A stretch of DNA of 64,000 nucleotides from Alistipes sp. (GCA_017398555.1 JAFQFV010000007.1:1-64000); one strand, 5' to 3'. Positions 1 to 8,434 are shown, counted from the first letter of the stretch. Made by a program: numbers and translations. Notes: generated by a model not told the origin, from the letters alone.

Positions 1-1
1 C

Positions 2-304
2 TTTGAGGGTAAGACATATAGCCCAAAGATTCAGGGTTATGCCGTGCTCAACCTCGCCGATACAAAGCTTCCGCAGGGTCTTGTACGAGGCGTTGTCAAG
101 ATGGTTTTGGGTAAAAATGTACCATCACTCAACTATGCCGATAACGACCACAGCTTACGTAATGCTTGGAAGCTACCTGATGTAAACAATAAATTCGTAC
201 TTATGTTTATAGATAAGGACGGCAATATGGTCTTCTATCGTGAGAGCCCTATGAGCCCTGAGGATAAGGAGCTGATGTACAACACTATTCAGCGTTACAG
301 ATAG
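2..304 (+). CDS. YtfJ-like thioredoxin-fold protein, 3' part only
   Basis: The reading frame is open from the left edge and ends with TAG at 302-304, so the start lies outside the window and about 100 C-terminal residues are visible. The tail AWKLPD...VLMFIDKDGNMVFYRE followed by SPED resembles the end of the YtfJ family, a periplasmic thioredoxin-like fold in which a DKDG beta-turn precedes a final helix. No CXXC motif is visible in this part. An alternative is another redoxin or AhpC-like protein; the N-terminus would be needed to decide. The family assignment is a resemblance by eye, the gene itself is clear. Confidence 0.5.
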   Translation, partial: FEGKTYSPKIQGYAVLNLADTKLPQGLVRGVVKMVLGKNVPSLNYADNDHSLRNAWKLPDVNNKFVLMFIDKDGNMVFYRESPMSPEDKELMYNTIQRYR

Positions 305-312
305 TAAAAATT

Positions 313-334
313 ACCCACGGCACAAGTCGTGGGT
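313..334 (+). terminator. hairpin after YtfJ-like gene
   Basis: ACCCACGGC pairs with GTCGTGGGT (one G-U pair) around an ACAA loop. There is no strong T-run after the stem, so it may be a weak terminator or a transcript-end structure. Confidence 0.5.
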
Positions 335-392
335 GATTTGTATAATAAAAGTGGTTGCTTAGGCGTTATTATTGCAACAAACAGATAATATT

Positions 393-1076
393 ATGAAAAA
401 GTTATTAGTTACAATCCTGGCAGTAGCATTTACTCTGCCCGTTTTTGCACAAGAGAGCGAGAACTATATCCAAGTAACAGGTGTATCCGAGATTGAGATT
501 GTACCAAATCAGATATATCTCACCATCGTTCTTGACGAGAGTGACAGCAAGGGCCGTCAGGCTATTGAGAATCAGCGCCGAGAGATGGTAAATGCGCTGA
601 AAAAGATTGGTATCAACACCGAAAAGAACTTGACCATGGAGAATATGTCAAGTAGCTACTACAAGCGTGGCAATGCACTCTCCAAGGCGAGCTATCAACT
701 CCTACTCACCTCTTCAGAGCAGGTTGTAAAGGTCTATGATGCTCTTGCTGTGCTTAATATCTCGGATGTTAATATCACTCGAGTTTCGCATACCGATATT
801 GAGCAGTTTAAGAGTAAGTGCCGCAAAGAGGCTATGATTAACGCCAAAACTGTAGCTTCAGAACTTGCCGAGGCTGTAGGTCAGACAATCGGTGCCTGCA
901 TCTATATCTACGACTCTAATCGCGGCGTAACTCCGACATACTATAACGACAGAATCGTTATGCGCTCTATGGCAAAGGTTGCAAACGAGGAGGCTGTGAT
1001 TGAGGAGGAGCCTATCGAGTTCAAAAAGATTAAACTCAACTACTCTGTAAATGCCAAATTCCGCATCAACGAGTAG
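393..1076 (+). CDS. SIMPL (DUF541) domain periplasmic protein
   Basis: A 227-residue protein with an N-terminal signal peptide (MKKLLVTILAVAFTLPVFAQ, cleavage expected after AQ). The start is the ATG at 393; an upstream in-frame TTG at 372 would put hydrophilic residues in front of the signal and is rejected. The mature part follows the SIMPL/DUF541 pattern: a first strand IQVTGVSEIEIVPNQIYLTI, a conserved central section predicted to make alternating strands and helices, and a C-terminal strand IKLNYSVNAKFRI. SIMPL proteins are periplasmic or envelope-associated oligomers (BP26/OMP28 group) without a known catalytic activity; some are linked to oxidative stress. The gene stands alone, with a strong terminator after it. 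No function more specific than this can be read from the sequence. Confidence 0.85.
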   Translation: MKKLLVTILAVAFTLPVFAQESENYIQVTGVSEIEIVPNQIYLTIVLDESDSKGRQAIENQRREMVNALKKIGINTEKNLTMENMSSSYYKRGNALSKASYQLLLTSSEQVVKVYDALAVLNISDVNITRVSHTDIEQFKSKCRKEAMINAKTVASELAEAVGQTIGACIYIYDSNRGVTPTYYNDRIVMRSMAKVANEEAVIEEEPIEFKKIKLNYSVNAKFRINE

Positions 1077-1100
1077 TATTAAGGGTTATAATATCGTTAA

Positions 1101-1127
1101 AAGATGGTCACAAGACCATCTTTTTTT
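1101..1127 (+). terminator. intrinsic terminator after SIMPL gene
   Basis: Perfect 9-bp stem AAGATGGTC/GACCATCTT with an ACAA loop, running into seven T residues. Confidence 0.9.
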
Positions 1128-1198
1128 ATTCTTACTTTTTATCTCACACATTTTTTGTTATCTTTGTACACCGAATTATAGAATAATGACTTACTAAT

Positions 1199-1864
1199 AT
1201 GAATATTGTAAAATTTGTCTTCAACCCTATTCAGGAGAATACATACCTGCTCTGGGATGAGAGTTTGGAGTGTATCATTATAGATGCAGGAAACTGCTCT
1301 GCGGGCGAGGACTCTCGTTTGACAGAGTTTATCGCAAAGTATGGTCTTAAGCCTGTTATGGCTGTAAATACTCACGGACACTTCGACCATATTATGGGTG
1401 TTAATTACCTCAAGCAGACCTTTGGCGTTAAGTTTGCGCTCTCCTCGAAGGATGAGTACCTCCGTGCAACGGCACAGCAGAGTTGTGCAATGTTCGGTAT
1501 TGCTGCAGTTGTTGATGTGCCAGAGATTGACATAGACCTCGATAGCGTTGAGAGCATTAAGTTTGGCAATACAGAGCTGATGGTTATCAAGACTCCCGGT
1601 CATACCCCTGGTGGCGTAGCGCTCTATGAGCCGCAGAGCAAGCAACTCTTTACGGGCGATACCCTCTTCCGTGAGAGCATCGGCAGAACAGACCTCCCTG
1701 GTGGCGAATATGGCACAATTATCCGCTCAATTTTGACAAATATCATCACTTTGGGCGATGAGGTTACAGTATATCCGGGCCATGGAGAGAAGACAACTAT
1801 CGGCCACGAATCACTCTACAATCCATTTGTTGTAGAGGCTATAAATGGTGAAATAAACTACTAA
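1199..1864 (+). CDS. metallo-beta-lactamase-fold hydrolase (glyoxalase II-like)
   Basis: A 221-residue MBL-fold hydrolase of the YcbL/hydroxyacylglutathione-hydrolase-like group, a cytoplasmic binuclear metal enzyme acting on thioesters. Visible metal ligands are the T-H-x-H-x-D-H motif (H59, H61, D63, H64), the HTPGG loop with another His, the Asp in LFTGDTLF, and the terminal His in VYPGHGEKT. It lacks the C-terminal glutathione-binding extension of true glyoxalase II, as is usual for the short bacterial form; the substrate is therefore unknown. A -7 box TATCTTTG lies at 1159-1166. The gene is the first of a tight operon: trmD begins 2 bp after its stop and lpxB 3 bp after trmD. Confidence 0.85.
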   Translation: MNIVKFVFNPIQENTYLLWDESLECIIIDAGNCSAGEDSRLTEFIAKYGLKPVMAVNTHGHFDHIMGVNYLKQTFGVKFALSSKDEYLRATAQQSCAMFGIAAVVDVPEIDIDLDSVESIKFGNTELMVIKTPGHTPGGVALYEPQSKQLFTGDTLFRESIGRTDLPGGEYGTIIRSILTNIITLGDEVTVYPGHGEKTTIGHESLYNPFVVEAINGEINY

Positions 1865-1866
1865 TT

Positions 1867-2541
1867 ATGCGTATAGACATTATTACGGTTGTTCCGGAGT
1901 TATTAGCTTCTCCGCTCAACGAATCAATACTCAAACGTGCGCAAGAGGGCGGCTATGCTGAGATTGTGGTGCATAATCTGCGCGACTATACCGACGATAA
2001 ACGCCGCACGGTTGATGATTACCCATTTGGTGGCGAGGCGGGTATGGTTATGAAGATTGAGCCTGTCTATCGCTGCATCGAAAAGCTCAAGAGTGAGCGA
2101 CACTACGACGAGATTATCTTCACCTCGCCGGATGGCATACAGTACAATCAACACGAGGCAAATCGCCTTTCGACCCTTGAGAATATCATTATTCTCTGCG
2201 GCCACTATAAGGGCGTGGATTATCGCATCCGCGAGCACCTTATCACCCGCGAAATTTCTATTGGTGACTATGTTCTTACAGGCGGAGAGCTCGCTGCAGC
2301 AATTATTACAGACTCTGTTGTCCGCCTTTTGCCGGGTGCTATCGGCGATGAGGCATCGGCCCTTACCGACTGTTTCCAGGACGATTTGCTCGCCCCACCT
2401 GTATATACCCGCCCTGCCGACTTTAACGGCTGGAAAGTTCCCGAAGTTCTCACCTCGGGCAACTTCGCCGAGATTGCCAAGTGGCAGGAGGAGCAGGCCT
2501 ACGAACGCACCAAGGCCCTCAGACCCGATTTATTGGAGTAA
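1867..2541 (+). CDS. trmD: tRNA (guanine-N1)-methyltransferase TrmD
   Basis: TrmD methylates N1 of G37 in tRNAs reading CNN codons using S-adenosylmethionine, preventing +1 frameshifting. At 224 residues it has the usual length. The SPOUT trefoil-knot motif is visible as [13 protein letters not shown] and [14 protein letters not shown], as is the N-terminal [11 protein letters not shown] strand. The family's catalytic Asp lies in the ALTDCFQDD segment. It sits between the MBL hydrolase and lpxB in a tightly packed operon; in many bacteria trmD is instead with rpsP-rimM-rplS, so this setting follows the Bacteroidales arrangement. Confidence 0.97.
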   Translation: MRIDIITVVPELLASPLNESILKRAQEGGYAEIVVHNLRDYTDDKRRTVDDYPFGGEAGMVMKIEPVYRCIEKLKSERHYDEIIFTSPDGIQYNQHEANRLSTLENIIILCGHYKGVDYRIREHLITREISIGDYVLTGGELAAAIITDSVVRLLPGAIGDEASALTDCFQDDLLAPPVYTRPADFNGWKVPEVLTSGNFAEIAKWQEEQAYERTKALRPDLLE

Positions 2542-2544
2542 AAT

Positions 2545-3684
2545 ATGAAGTATTTCGTTATCGCCGGAGAGCCGTCGGGAGATCTGCACGGAAGTAAATT
2601 GATGCAAGGCATTGCTGCTGAGGATAGCGATGCTTCTTTCCGTTTTTGCGGTGGCGACAGAATGGTCGAGGTTGGTGGCAAAGAGGGGCTTGTAAAGCAC
2701 TACAAGGAGATGTCCTTCTTCGGTTTTGCCAATGTTCTGCGCAATCTGAAGACCATATTCTCGCAGATAGATGAGTGCAAAAGAGCTATCGAGCAGTTTG
2801 CTGCTGATGTTATCATACTTATCGACTACCCCTCATTTAATATGCGCATAGCCAAATGGGCACACAAAAAGGGGATAAAAGTCTATTACTACATCGCCCC
2901 AAAGGTATGGGCGTGGAAGGAGTGGCGAGTAAAGAGCATACGCAAGTATGTCGATAAGGTCTATACAATTTTCCCGTTTGAAACTGAATACTTCAACAGC
3001 AAAGGCATTAAGACAACCTTCTGCGGCAATCCTCTTGTAGATGATATTGCCCAGATGCGCTTAAAACTCGCTCCACGTGAGCAGTTTATAGCCGATAACA
3101 ACCTTGACAACCGCCCTATCGTTGCCCTGCTTGCAGGTAGCCGAGTGGCAGAGATTAAGGAGAATCTGCCAAATATGGTGGCCATCGCCGAGCGTTTTAC
3201 TGACTATCAATTTGTCGTAACTGCCGTGCCGTGGATTGATAAGGCGCTGTATGACAACTATATCTCAGGCACAAATGTCAAGTATCTCTGTAATCAGACC
3301 CAGCAGACCCTTGCCAATGCAGAGGCTGCTATCGTCACATCGGGCACAGCGACACTTGAAACTGCACTGATGGGTATTCCGGAGATGGTTTTGTATCATA
3401 TCCCGAAATTGTACGAGGTGTTGCGCCCATACGTGCTCAAAATACCGTTTGTATCGCTTGTAAACATCAATCTAGGCAGAGAGGCCGTACGAGAGATTGT
3501 CTGTGCCAAGGTGGATATAGATGCAGCTTCAGCAGAGCTCCGCTCAATACTCAAGGGAGGCGACAAGCGTGAGAAGATGCTCGCCGATTTCGCCGAATTG
3601 AGTGCACTTATCGGTAGTGATGGTGCCTCACAACGATTTGCGAAAGAGATTGTAAAAACACTTAAGGTAGGTTCTATAAATTAA
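2545..3684 (+). CDS. lpxB: lipid-A-disaccharide synthase LpxB
   Basis: LpxB condenses UDP-2,3-diacylglucosamine with lipid X to form the lipid A disaccharide at the inner face of the cytoplasmic membrane. The 379-residue protein has the GEPSGDLHG signature at its N-terminus, the APKVWAWKEWR segment in the middle, and SGTATLETALMGIPEMVLY in the nucleotide-binding C-terminal half. Start and spacing (3 bp after trmD) support translation in one operon. The last five residues (V-G-S-I-N) and the TAA stop are encoded by the left terminal repeat of a 192-bp MITE-like element that begins at 3665, so the natural C-terminus was probably slightly different before insertion. Confidence 0.96.
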   Translation: MKYFVIAGEPSGDLHGSKLMQGIAAEDSDASFRFCGGDRMVEVGGKEGLVKHYKEMSFFGFANVLRNLKTIFSQIDECKRAIEQFAADVIILIDYPSFNMRIAKWAHKKGIKVYYYIAPKVWAWKEWRVKSIRKYVDKVYTIFPFETEYFNSKGIKTTFCGNPLVDDIAQMRLKLAPREQFIADNNLDNRPIVALLAGSRVAEIKENLPNMVAIAERFTDYQFVVTAVPWIDKALYDNYISGTNVKYLCNQTQQTLANAEAAIVTSGTATLETALMGIPEMVLYHIPKLYEVLRPYVLKIPFVSLVNINLGREAVREIVCAKVDIDAASAELRSILKGGDKREKMLADFAELSALIGSDGASQRFAKEIVKTLKVGSIN

Positions 3685-3856
3685 GTCGAGTTGATTTTGG
3701 AGGATATTTCGAGGCTATTTTGCAGCTATTTAGAGGGCGCAATCGCCGATTTTAACCGATAAAAGTGTAAAATAGACCGAAATAGACCCAAAAGCGGCCG
3801 AAATAGAACCTACTGTGAAACTGAAATATAATATTACTAGTTTGTAGAACGTACCT
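3665..3856 (+). repeat. 192-bp MITE-like element, copy 1
   Basis: Starts AGGTAGGTTCTATAAATTA and ends with its inverted counterpart (reverse complement AGGTACGTTCTACAAACTA), about 15 of 19 matching. The same 192-bp element, roughly three quarters identical by eye, occurs inverted at 60065-60256. The interior has short direct motifs (AAATAGACC, CCGAAATAGA) and no reading frame. Size, terminal inverted repeats and lack of coding capacity fit a non-autonomous miniature inverted-repeat element. Flanks are TTA and TAA, so the target duplication is unclear. No matching transposase is in the window. Confidence 0.75.
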
Positions 3857-3869
3857 TAAATAATAGAAA

Positions 3870-4442
3870 ATGAAGATTGTTGTAATACATAACATATCAG
3901 GTGGCAAAGAGCCTTATATCTCTCTTCGCCCCGACAATGCCGTTCTGCGCAATAATGATGACTTCTATCTACCCCACTTCTCTGATGATATGGTCTGTGG
4001 TAGCGGTATAGTTGTCCGCATATCTCGATTGGCAAAGTGTATAGCACCCAAGTTTGCATCTCGCTGCTATGACGGCATTACCGCAGGAGTAACATTTGTG
4101 GCACGAGATGTAATGCAGAGAGCCATTGCCGAGGCTCGCCCTGCCGATGAGGCCTATAGCTTTGACCACTCGACAGCCATAGGCACCGAGTGGCTTCTGC
4201 CGGAGCAGCTTACCGATGATTGTTCTCTATCAATGACTGTAGGCAGTAGTGTGCAGAGCTATATGGATAGCGGTTTGCGTGATACAATTGACAAATACGT
4301 AGCATTTGCCTCTGATAAGCTGACACTGAAGACAGGAGATTTGGTATTTATTGCAAACGATATTACAGCCGAGGTAAAGCAAGGTGATAGTGTTATGGTT
4401 ATGTTCAACAACACTTTGCCACTCAATTTCCATATTAAATAG
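3870..4442 (+). CDS. FAH-fold protein lacking the usual metal ligands
   Basis: A 190-residue protein with the layout of the short fumarylacetoacetate-hydrolase family found in Bacteroidales (PDNAVLRNNDDFYLPHFS, VVRISRLAKCIAPKFA, VARDVMQRA, FDHSTAIG). In active relatives a metal is held by Glu-x-Glu in a Y-E-x-E-(I/V)-V strand and by Asp in a G-x-D-x-T-x-R-D motif. Here these read CGSGIVV and GVTFVARD, so by my alignment both Glu are Gly and the Asp is Thr. The N-terminal segment is also shortened. It is therefore probably not a canonical FAH hydrolase or decarboxylase; it may be a pseudoenzyme or have a changed function. It starts 13 bp after the MITE-like repeat and precedes maf by 10 bp, likely as one transcript. 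Confidence 0.7.
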   Translation: MKIVVIHNISGGKEPYISLRPDNAVLRNNDDFYLPHFSDDMVCGSGIVVRISRLAKCIAPKFASRCYDGITAGVTFVARDVMQRAIAEARPADEAYSFDHSTAIGTEWLLPEQLTDDCSLSMTVGSSVQSYMDSGLRDTIDKYVAFASDKLTLKTGDLVFIANDITAEVKQGDSVMVMFNNTLPLNFHIK

Positions 4443-4452
4443 GGATTCTAAG

Positions 4453-5061
4453 ATGTTACTGCATAAAAAGTTAGAGGGCTACAACTTAATCCTTGCTTCA
4501 GCTTCGCCACGTCGCCGTCAGTTACTTGCTGATTGTGGCATAGAATTCACTCTTGCAGAGAAGTTCGAGTGCGACGAGAGCTTTCCGCAAACTATGCCTT
4601 GCAGTCAGGTAGCTGAATATATCTCTACCCTCAAGAGTAACGCCTACCCTAATCCGTTAGGGACAAAAGATATACTGCTTACGGCCGATACAGTCGTAAT
4701 TGCTGAAGGTAAAATCCTCGGCAAGCCCGCAGATAGAGAGCAGGCTGTAGAGATGCTCTCTAACTTATCAGGTCGCAAACATACGGTAATTACAGGCGTA
4801 ACTATTCGTACTGCAACACGTTCTCATAGCTTCTCTGTAGCGAGTAACGTATCATTCCGCGCGCTCACTACCGAGGAGATTGACTACTATATTGACTACT
4901 ATATTGACAACTATCGCCCATTTGACAAGGCGGGAGCTTACGGTATTCAGGAGTGGATTGGTTATGTCGCTATCGAGGGCATTGAGGGCTCATTTTTCAA
5001 TGTTATGGGACTGCCCATACAGCGGTTATATGTCGAATTAGACGCTTTTATAGAGGTCTGA
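4453..5061 (+). CDS. maf: Maf-like nucleotide pyrophosphatase
   Basis: Maf proteins hydrolyse non-canonical or excess nucleoside triphosphates (dTTP/UTP or modified bases) to monophosphates. The 202-residue protein carries the signature LASASPRRRQLL at residues 14-25, then TADTVV and GRKHTVITG, and the C-terminal DKAGAYGIQEW motif. The ATG at 4453 is chosen because it places the signature at the usual distance; an upstream in-frame ATG at 4384 lies inside the previous gene. An odd feature is a 12-bp tandem triplication at 4879-4914 giving IDYY-IDYY-IDNY just before the DKAGAYG motif, where relatives as I recall them have a single unit. The frame is kept. Confidence 0.93.
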   Translation: MLLHKKLEGYNLILASASPRRRQLLADCGIEFTLAEKFECDESFPQTMPCSQVAEYISTLKSNAYPNPLGTKDILLTADTVVIAEGKILGKPADREQAVEMLSNLSGRKHTVITGVTIRTATRSHSFSVASNVSFRALTTEEIDYYIDYYIDNYRPFDKAGAYGIQEWIGYVAIEGIEGSFFNVMGLPIQRLYVELDAFIEV

Positions 5062-5093
5062 TTTGCAAAATTACAAATAATCAATTATCTTTG
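5062..5093 (+). promoter_or_regulatory. Bacteroidetes-type promoter of cysteate synthase
   Basis: TTTG at 5062-5065 and TATCTTTG at 5086-5093, separated by 20 bp, match the -33/-7 consensus of the Bacteroidetes primary sigma factor. The start codon follows 25 bp later. Confidence 0.75.
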
Positions 5094-5118
5094 TCTAATT
5101 AGTTAAATAACGATAATT

Positions 5119-6411
5119 ATGTCACAATTTGCAGCTACAGAGTATAATCTCCTTTGCGTTGCATCTGGAGATAAATTTGAGGATAGTGGATGGCTTCTCG
5201 ACTATGCCGGATGTTCATCGCCATCGCTCATTCGTGCTATTTACGCCAAAAAACAGCTCGAATTAGATAATAGTCAGCAGGGACTCTATAAGTTCCGCGA
5301 TTGGTTGCCTATGCGTCGTATGCTTAAGTGCGATGCTGCACCTATAACCTACCGCAGTGAGGCTTTGGCAGGAGAGTTGGGTCTTGAGAACCTCTATATC
5401 ACCTTCAACGGTTACTTCCCTGAGCGTGGTGCCAATATGAAGACCTGCTCATTCAAGGAGACTGAGGCATATAGCGTTTGTGCCCGTATGGACGAGAAGT
5501 GCGACAAGATTTTAGTTGTTGCCTCTGCGGGAAATACCGCTCGTGCATTTGCTAAGGTGTGCTCAGACAACAATATCCCGTTGTTACTCGCAGTTCCGGA
5601 GGATAATCTGAATGCTCTGTGGTTTACCGAGCCGCTGAATGATTGTGTAAAACTTATCAGTTGCTGTAAGGGAGGTGACTACTTTGACGCCATCCACTTG
5701 AGCAACCTTGCGCTCAAGTCGCCAATGTTCTACGCCGAGGGCGGAGCGAAAAATATTGCTCGTCGTGATGGTATGGCAACAACCGTTCTCTCTGCAGTAA
5801 CTTCTATTGGCCGTATTCCTGACTACTACTTCCAGGCTGTAGGTAGCGGCACAGGCGCTATTGCTGCATGGGAGGCAAATATGCGTCTTATTGAGGATGG
5901 TCGATATGGTAACAACCTTATGAAACTGATGGTGTCGCAGAATGTCCCATTCCTGCCTATGTATGATGCATGGAAGGCAGATTCACGCGCACTGCTCCCT
6001 TATGATGATAATCAGGCGCGTAAGGATGCCGAGACTATCGATGCGAAGGTGCTTTCAAATCGTAAGCCGCCATATTCACTTGCAGGTGGTCTGTATGATG
6101 CACTCAAAGCGACAAATGGCGATGTGCTGAAGGTTGATAACGCCGCTGCGGCGAAGGCTGCGGAGCTCTTCTTGCAGAGTGAGGGTATCGATATCCACCC
6201 TGCTGCATCTGTTGCCCTTGCATCCCTTATCGCAGAGGTAGAGGCCGGTAATATTGACCCTAAGGCGACCATTATGCTCAACATCACAGGTGGTGGCGAG
6301 AAGCGTGCAACCGAGGGCAAGGAGTTGTGGTATCTCAAGCCAAGTTTGGTATTTAACCTTGACCCTAACGAGGCAGAGGTTGTTAGCAAAGTAGAGAAAC
6401 TTTTTCAATAA
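5119..6411 (+). CDS. cysteate synthase (PLP enzyme, threonine-synthase family)
   Basis: A 430-residue fold-type II PLP enzyme. It resembles archaeal cysteate synthase, which makes L-cysteate from O-phosphoserine and sulfite, more than threonine synthase. Shared features are FRDWLPM, YITFNGYFPERGANMKTCSFKE, SAGNTARAF (residues 136-144), the long QAVGSGTGAIAAWEANMRL block and KPPYSLAGGLYDAL. The Schiff-base lysine is expected at K113 in CSFKE. In Alistipes and relatives cysteate feeds the capnine-type sulfonolipids, so this gene suggests a sulfonolipid-making organism; that link is inference, and no cysteate acyltransferase is in the window. It has its own promoter (5062-5093) and is followed 15 bp later by manA. 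Threonine synthase is the alternative call. Confidence 0.82.
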   Translation: MSQFAATEYNLLCVASGDKFEDSGWLLDYAGCSSPSLIRAIYAKKQLELDNSQQGLYKFRDWLPMRRMLKCDAAPITYRSEALAGELGLENLYITFNGYFPERGANMKTCSFKETEAYSVCARMDEKCDKILVVASAGNTARAFAKVCSDNNIPLLLAVPEDNLNALWFTEPLNDCVKLISCCKGGDYFDAIHLSNLALKSPMFYAEGGAKNIARRDGMATTVLSAVTSIGRIPDYYFQAVGSGTGAIAAWEANMRLIEDGRYGNNLMKLMVSQNVPFLPMYDAWKADSRALLPYDDNQARKDAETIDAKVLSNRKPPYSLAGGLYDALKATNGDVLKVDNAAAAKAAELFLQSEGIDIHPAASVALASLIAEVEAGNIDPKATIMLNITGGGEKRATEGKELWYLKPSLVFNLDPNEAEVVSKVEKLFQ

Positions 6412-6426
6412 ATTATACCGTTCCGT

Positions 6427-7407
6427 ATGTATCCAATAAAGCTCAAACCAATACTCAAACAGCATATTTGGGGTGGCGATACTCTTCTTGAGATAAAGAG
6501 GGGTCAATACCTGCGTGTGGATAAGAGTAAAACCTATGGCGAGAGTTGGGATGTATCAGGCATTGAGGGTAATATATCGGTTATCTCAAATGGTTTTCTG
6601 AAGGGCAATAATCTTCAGGAGGCCACTGAGGTCTATATGGGCGAGCTTGTGGGCGAGAGCGTCTTTGAGCGTTACGGCATCGAGTTTCCGTTGCTGCTTA
6701 AGACCCTCTACTGCAAGGATAAGACATCTGTTCAGGTGCATCCTGACGACGATTTGGCAGCAGAGCGTCACCAGAGTTGCGGCAAGACAGAGATGTGGTA
6801 CATCGTGGATGCAGAGCCGGGCGCATTGCTTCATATCGGCTTCAAGGACCCTAAAATCACTCGCGAGCAGTATATCGAGGCTGTTGCAAAGGGTACTATT
6901 GCTGAAGTTATCGAGCCGGTAAGCGTTAAGGCCGGTGATACCTTTCTTATCCCGTCAGGCACTGTTCACTCTATCTCAGGTGGCGTGACGCTCGTTGAGA
7001 TTCAGCAACCGATAGATTTGACATACCGCATCTTTGATTGGAATAGAGTGGATAGCAACGGTAAATCTCGTGAGTTACACACAGCTTACGCCGTTGATGC
7101 TATTGATTTTTCATCTAACGTGGCTGCTTGCAGGCGCGACTATAAAGCTCGCACCAACGAGGCAGTCGAGGTGGCAAAGTGCGACTATTTTACATGTAAT
7201 ATTCTCAAGGTCGAGGGTAGTACAGAGCGTAATCTCGGCTCTTTAGACTCCTTTGTGCTCTACTACTGCACCGAAGGAGATGTAGAGATTATTACCGACG
7301 ACGGTACAGAGACCCTTCGTAAGGGCGAGGTCGTTCTCATTCCTGCCGAGGCCAATGAGATTACCATCAAAGGCACAGCTACCCTACTTGAATATTACGT
7401 AGATTAG
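6427..7407 (+). CDS. manA: mannose-6-phosphate isomerase, class I
   Basis: Interconverts fructose-6-phosphate and mannose-6-phosphate, linking glycolysis with GDP-sugar and glycan synthesis. The 326-residue protein has the short type I form common in Bacteroidetes and Firmicutes. The zinc ligands are visible: Gln and His in SVQVHPDD, Glu in KTEMWYIV and His in PSGTVHSISGG. The C-terminal cupin half (FVLYYCTEGDVEI) is complete. The gene runs with cysteate synthase, and its stop codon overlaps the converging lrgB stop by 4 bp, with no room for a conventional terminator between them. Confidence 0.94.
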   Translation: MYPIKLKPILKQHIWGGDTLLEIKRGQYLRVDKSKTYGESWDVSGIEGNISVISNGFLKGNNLQEATEVYMGELVGESVFERYGIEFPLLLKTLYCKDKTSVQVHPDDDLAAERHQSCGKTEMWYIVDAEPGALLHIGFKDPKITREQYIEAVAKGTIAEVIEPVSVKAGDTFLIPSGTVHSISGGVTLVEIQQPIDLTYRIFDWNRVDSNGKSRELHTAYAVDAIDFSSNVAACRRDYKARTNEAVEVAKCDYFTCNILKVEGSTERNLGSLDSFVLYYCTEGDVEIITDDGTETLRKGEVVLIPAEANEITIKGTATLLEYYVD

Positions 7408-8096
7408 TAGAGATATTTCTCAACAAGTGGCAGTAAAACGGCTGTTCCAAAGCCTGTAAGCGCCATAGCAAGACCGGACATCGCGCCATCGAGAGCACCC
7501 AACTCGATGGCGCGTGCTGTTCCTATACCATGCGATGCTGCACCGAGGGCGAACCCTCGAGCCATAGGGTCTTTTACTCCGCATAACGACAATAATTTCG
7601 CACCACAGAGGCTACCCAATACACCCGTACAAAATACTACAACCGATGTTACTGCGACAATTCCGCCACGAGGCTCACTTATCGCTATTGCAATAGGCAC
7701 GGTGACCGATTTTGGGGCTATAGATGTTATTATATCGCGCTCAACGCCAAATGCCACAGCAATACCGACCACTGCGGCTATTCCAACAACACATCCCGCT
7801 ATTGTAGCAACGAGTACGGGTATAGCAGCACTACGCAGATGCTCAACCTGCTCATACATCAAGTATCCAAGTGCCACAACCGACATTCCAAGTGCAAAGT
7901 CGAGAATACCTACCGCCTGCTTATAGTGCGAATACTCAATACCTGTCCACTTCAAAAAGAGAATGATAATTACCGCCGTAAGCAGTACTGGATGAAATAT
8001 CATCAGTTTGAAACGACGAAATATCGCACCACTGAGCAGAAACAACCCAATAGTGAGCACCAACAGAGATATATCCGAACTGATTATTTCCATCAT
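7404..8096 (-). CDS. lrgB: LrgB/CidB-family membrane protein
   Basis: A 230-residue, highly hydrophobic protein with several membrane segments and the family's C-terminal pattern FALGAASHGIGTARA. LrgB/CidB proteins pair with LrgA/CidA; they were first described as antiholin-like modulators of murein hydrolases, and more recently LrgAB-type proteins were implicated in pyruvate or glycolate transport. The start overlaps the lrgA stop (ATGA-type overlap), indicating translational coupling; ATG at 8093 is an alternative start one codon later. It is the last gene of the beta-galactosidase-lrgA-lrgB operon and converges on manA. Confidence 0.88.
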   Translation of the reverse strand: MMEIISSDISLLVLTIGLFLLSGAIFRRFKLMIFHPVLLTAVIIILFLKWTGIEYSHYKQAVGILDFALGMSVVALGYLMYEQVEHLRSAAIPVLVATIAGCVVGIAAVVGIAVAFGVERDIITSIAPKSVTVPIAIAISEPRGGIVAVTSVVVFCTGVLGSLCGAKLLSLCGVKDPMARGFALGAASHGIGTARAIELGALDGAMSGLAMALTGFGTAVLLPLVEKYLY

Positions 8097-8433
8097 TTTT
8101 GCCTACCCTTATTTACAAGTTGAAATATCCACCCTACCACTGCAATTACAGCAAAGGTACTTACAACTGTAGCAACACTTATTGCCACGATATTATCCAT
8201 TATCACCTCGTAAGAGTCGATAAGACCAACCCCAAACGGGATGAAAAATAGCGCCATTGTACCAAGCAGAAACTTTGCAGCCGGTCGCACGCTCTCCCCC
8301 TTAACAACACCCGTACAAAGAAGTATAAAGAGGAGCAGCATACCGATAATATTACCCGATATATAGCCGTCGATAAGCACAGAGAGTGCATTACCGACAA
8401 GCCAACAAGCGAGTATTATCACTACGCCAACCA

Positions 8434-8434
<1 letters not shown>
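8093..8434 (-). CDS. lrgA: LrgA/CidA-family holin-like membrane protein
   Basis: A 113-residue protein with about four membrane helices, the normal size for CidA/LrgA. The conserved stretch running from PAAKFLLGTMALFFIPFGVG to VGLIDSY is the family hallmark. Its start codon shares one base with the beta-galactosidase stop (TAATG), and its stop overlaps the lrgB start, so the three genes are translationally coupled. The partner LrgB is expected to form the functional complex in the inner membrane. The link to a beta-galactosidase suggests export or import of a fermentation product during sugar use, but that is inference. Confidence 0.87.
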
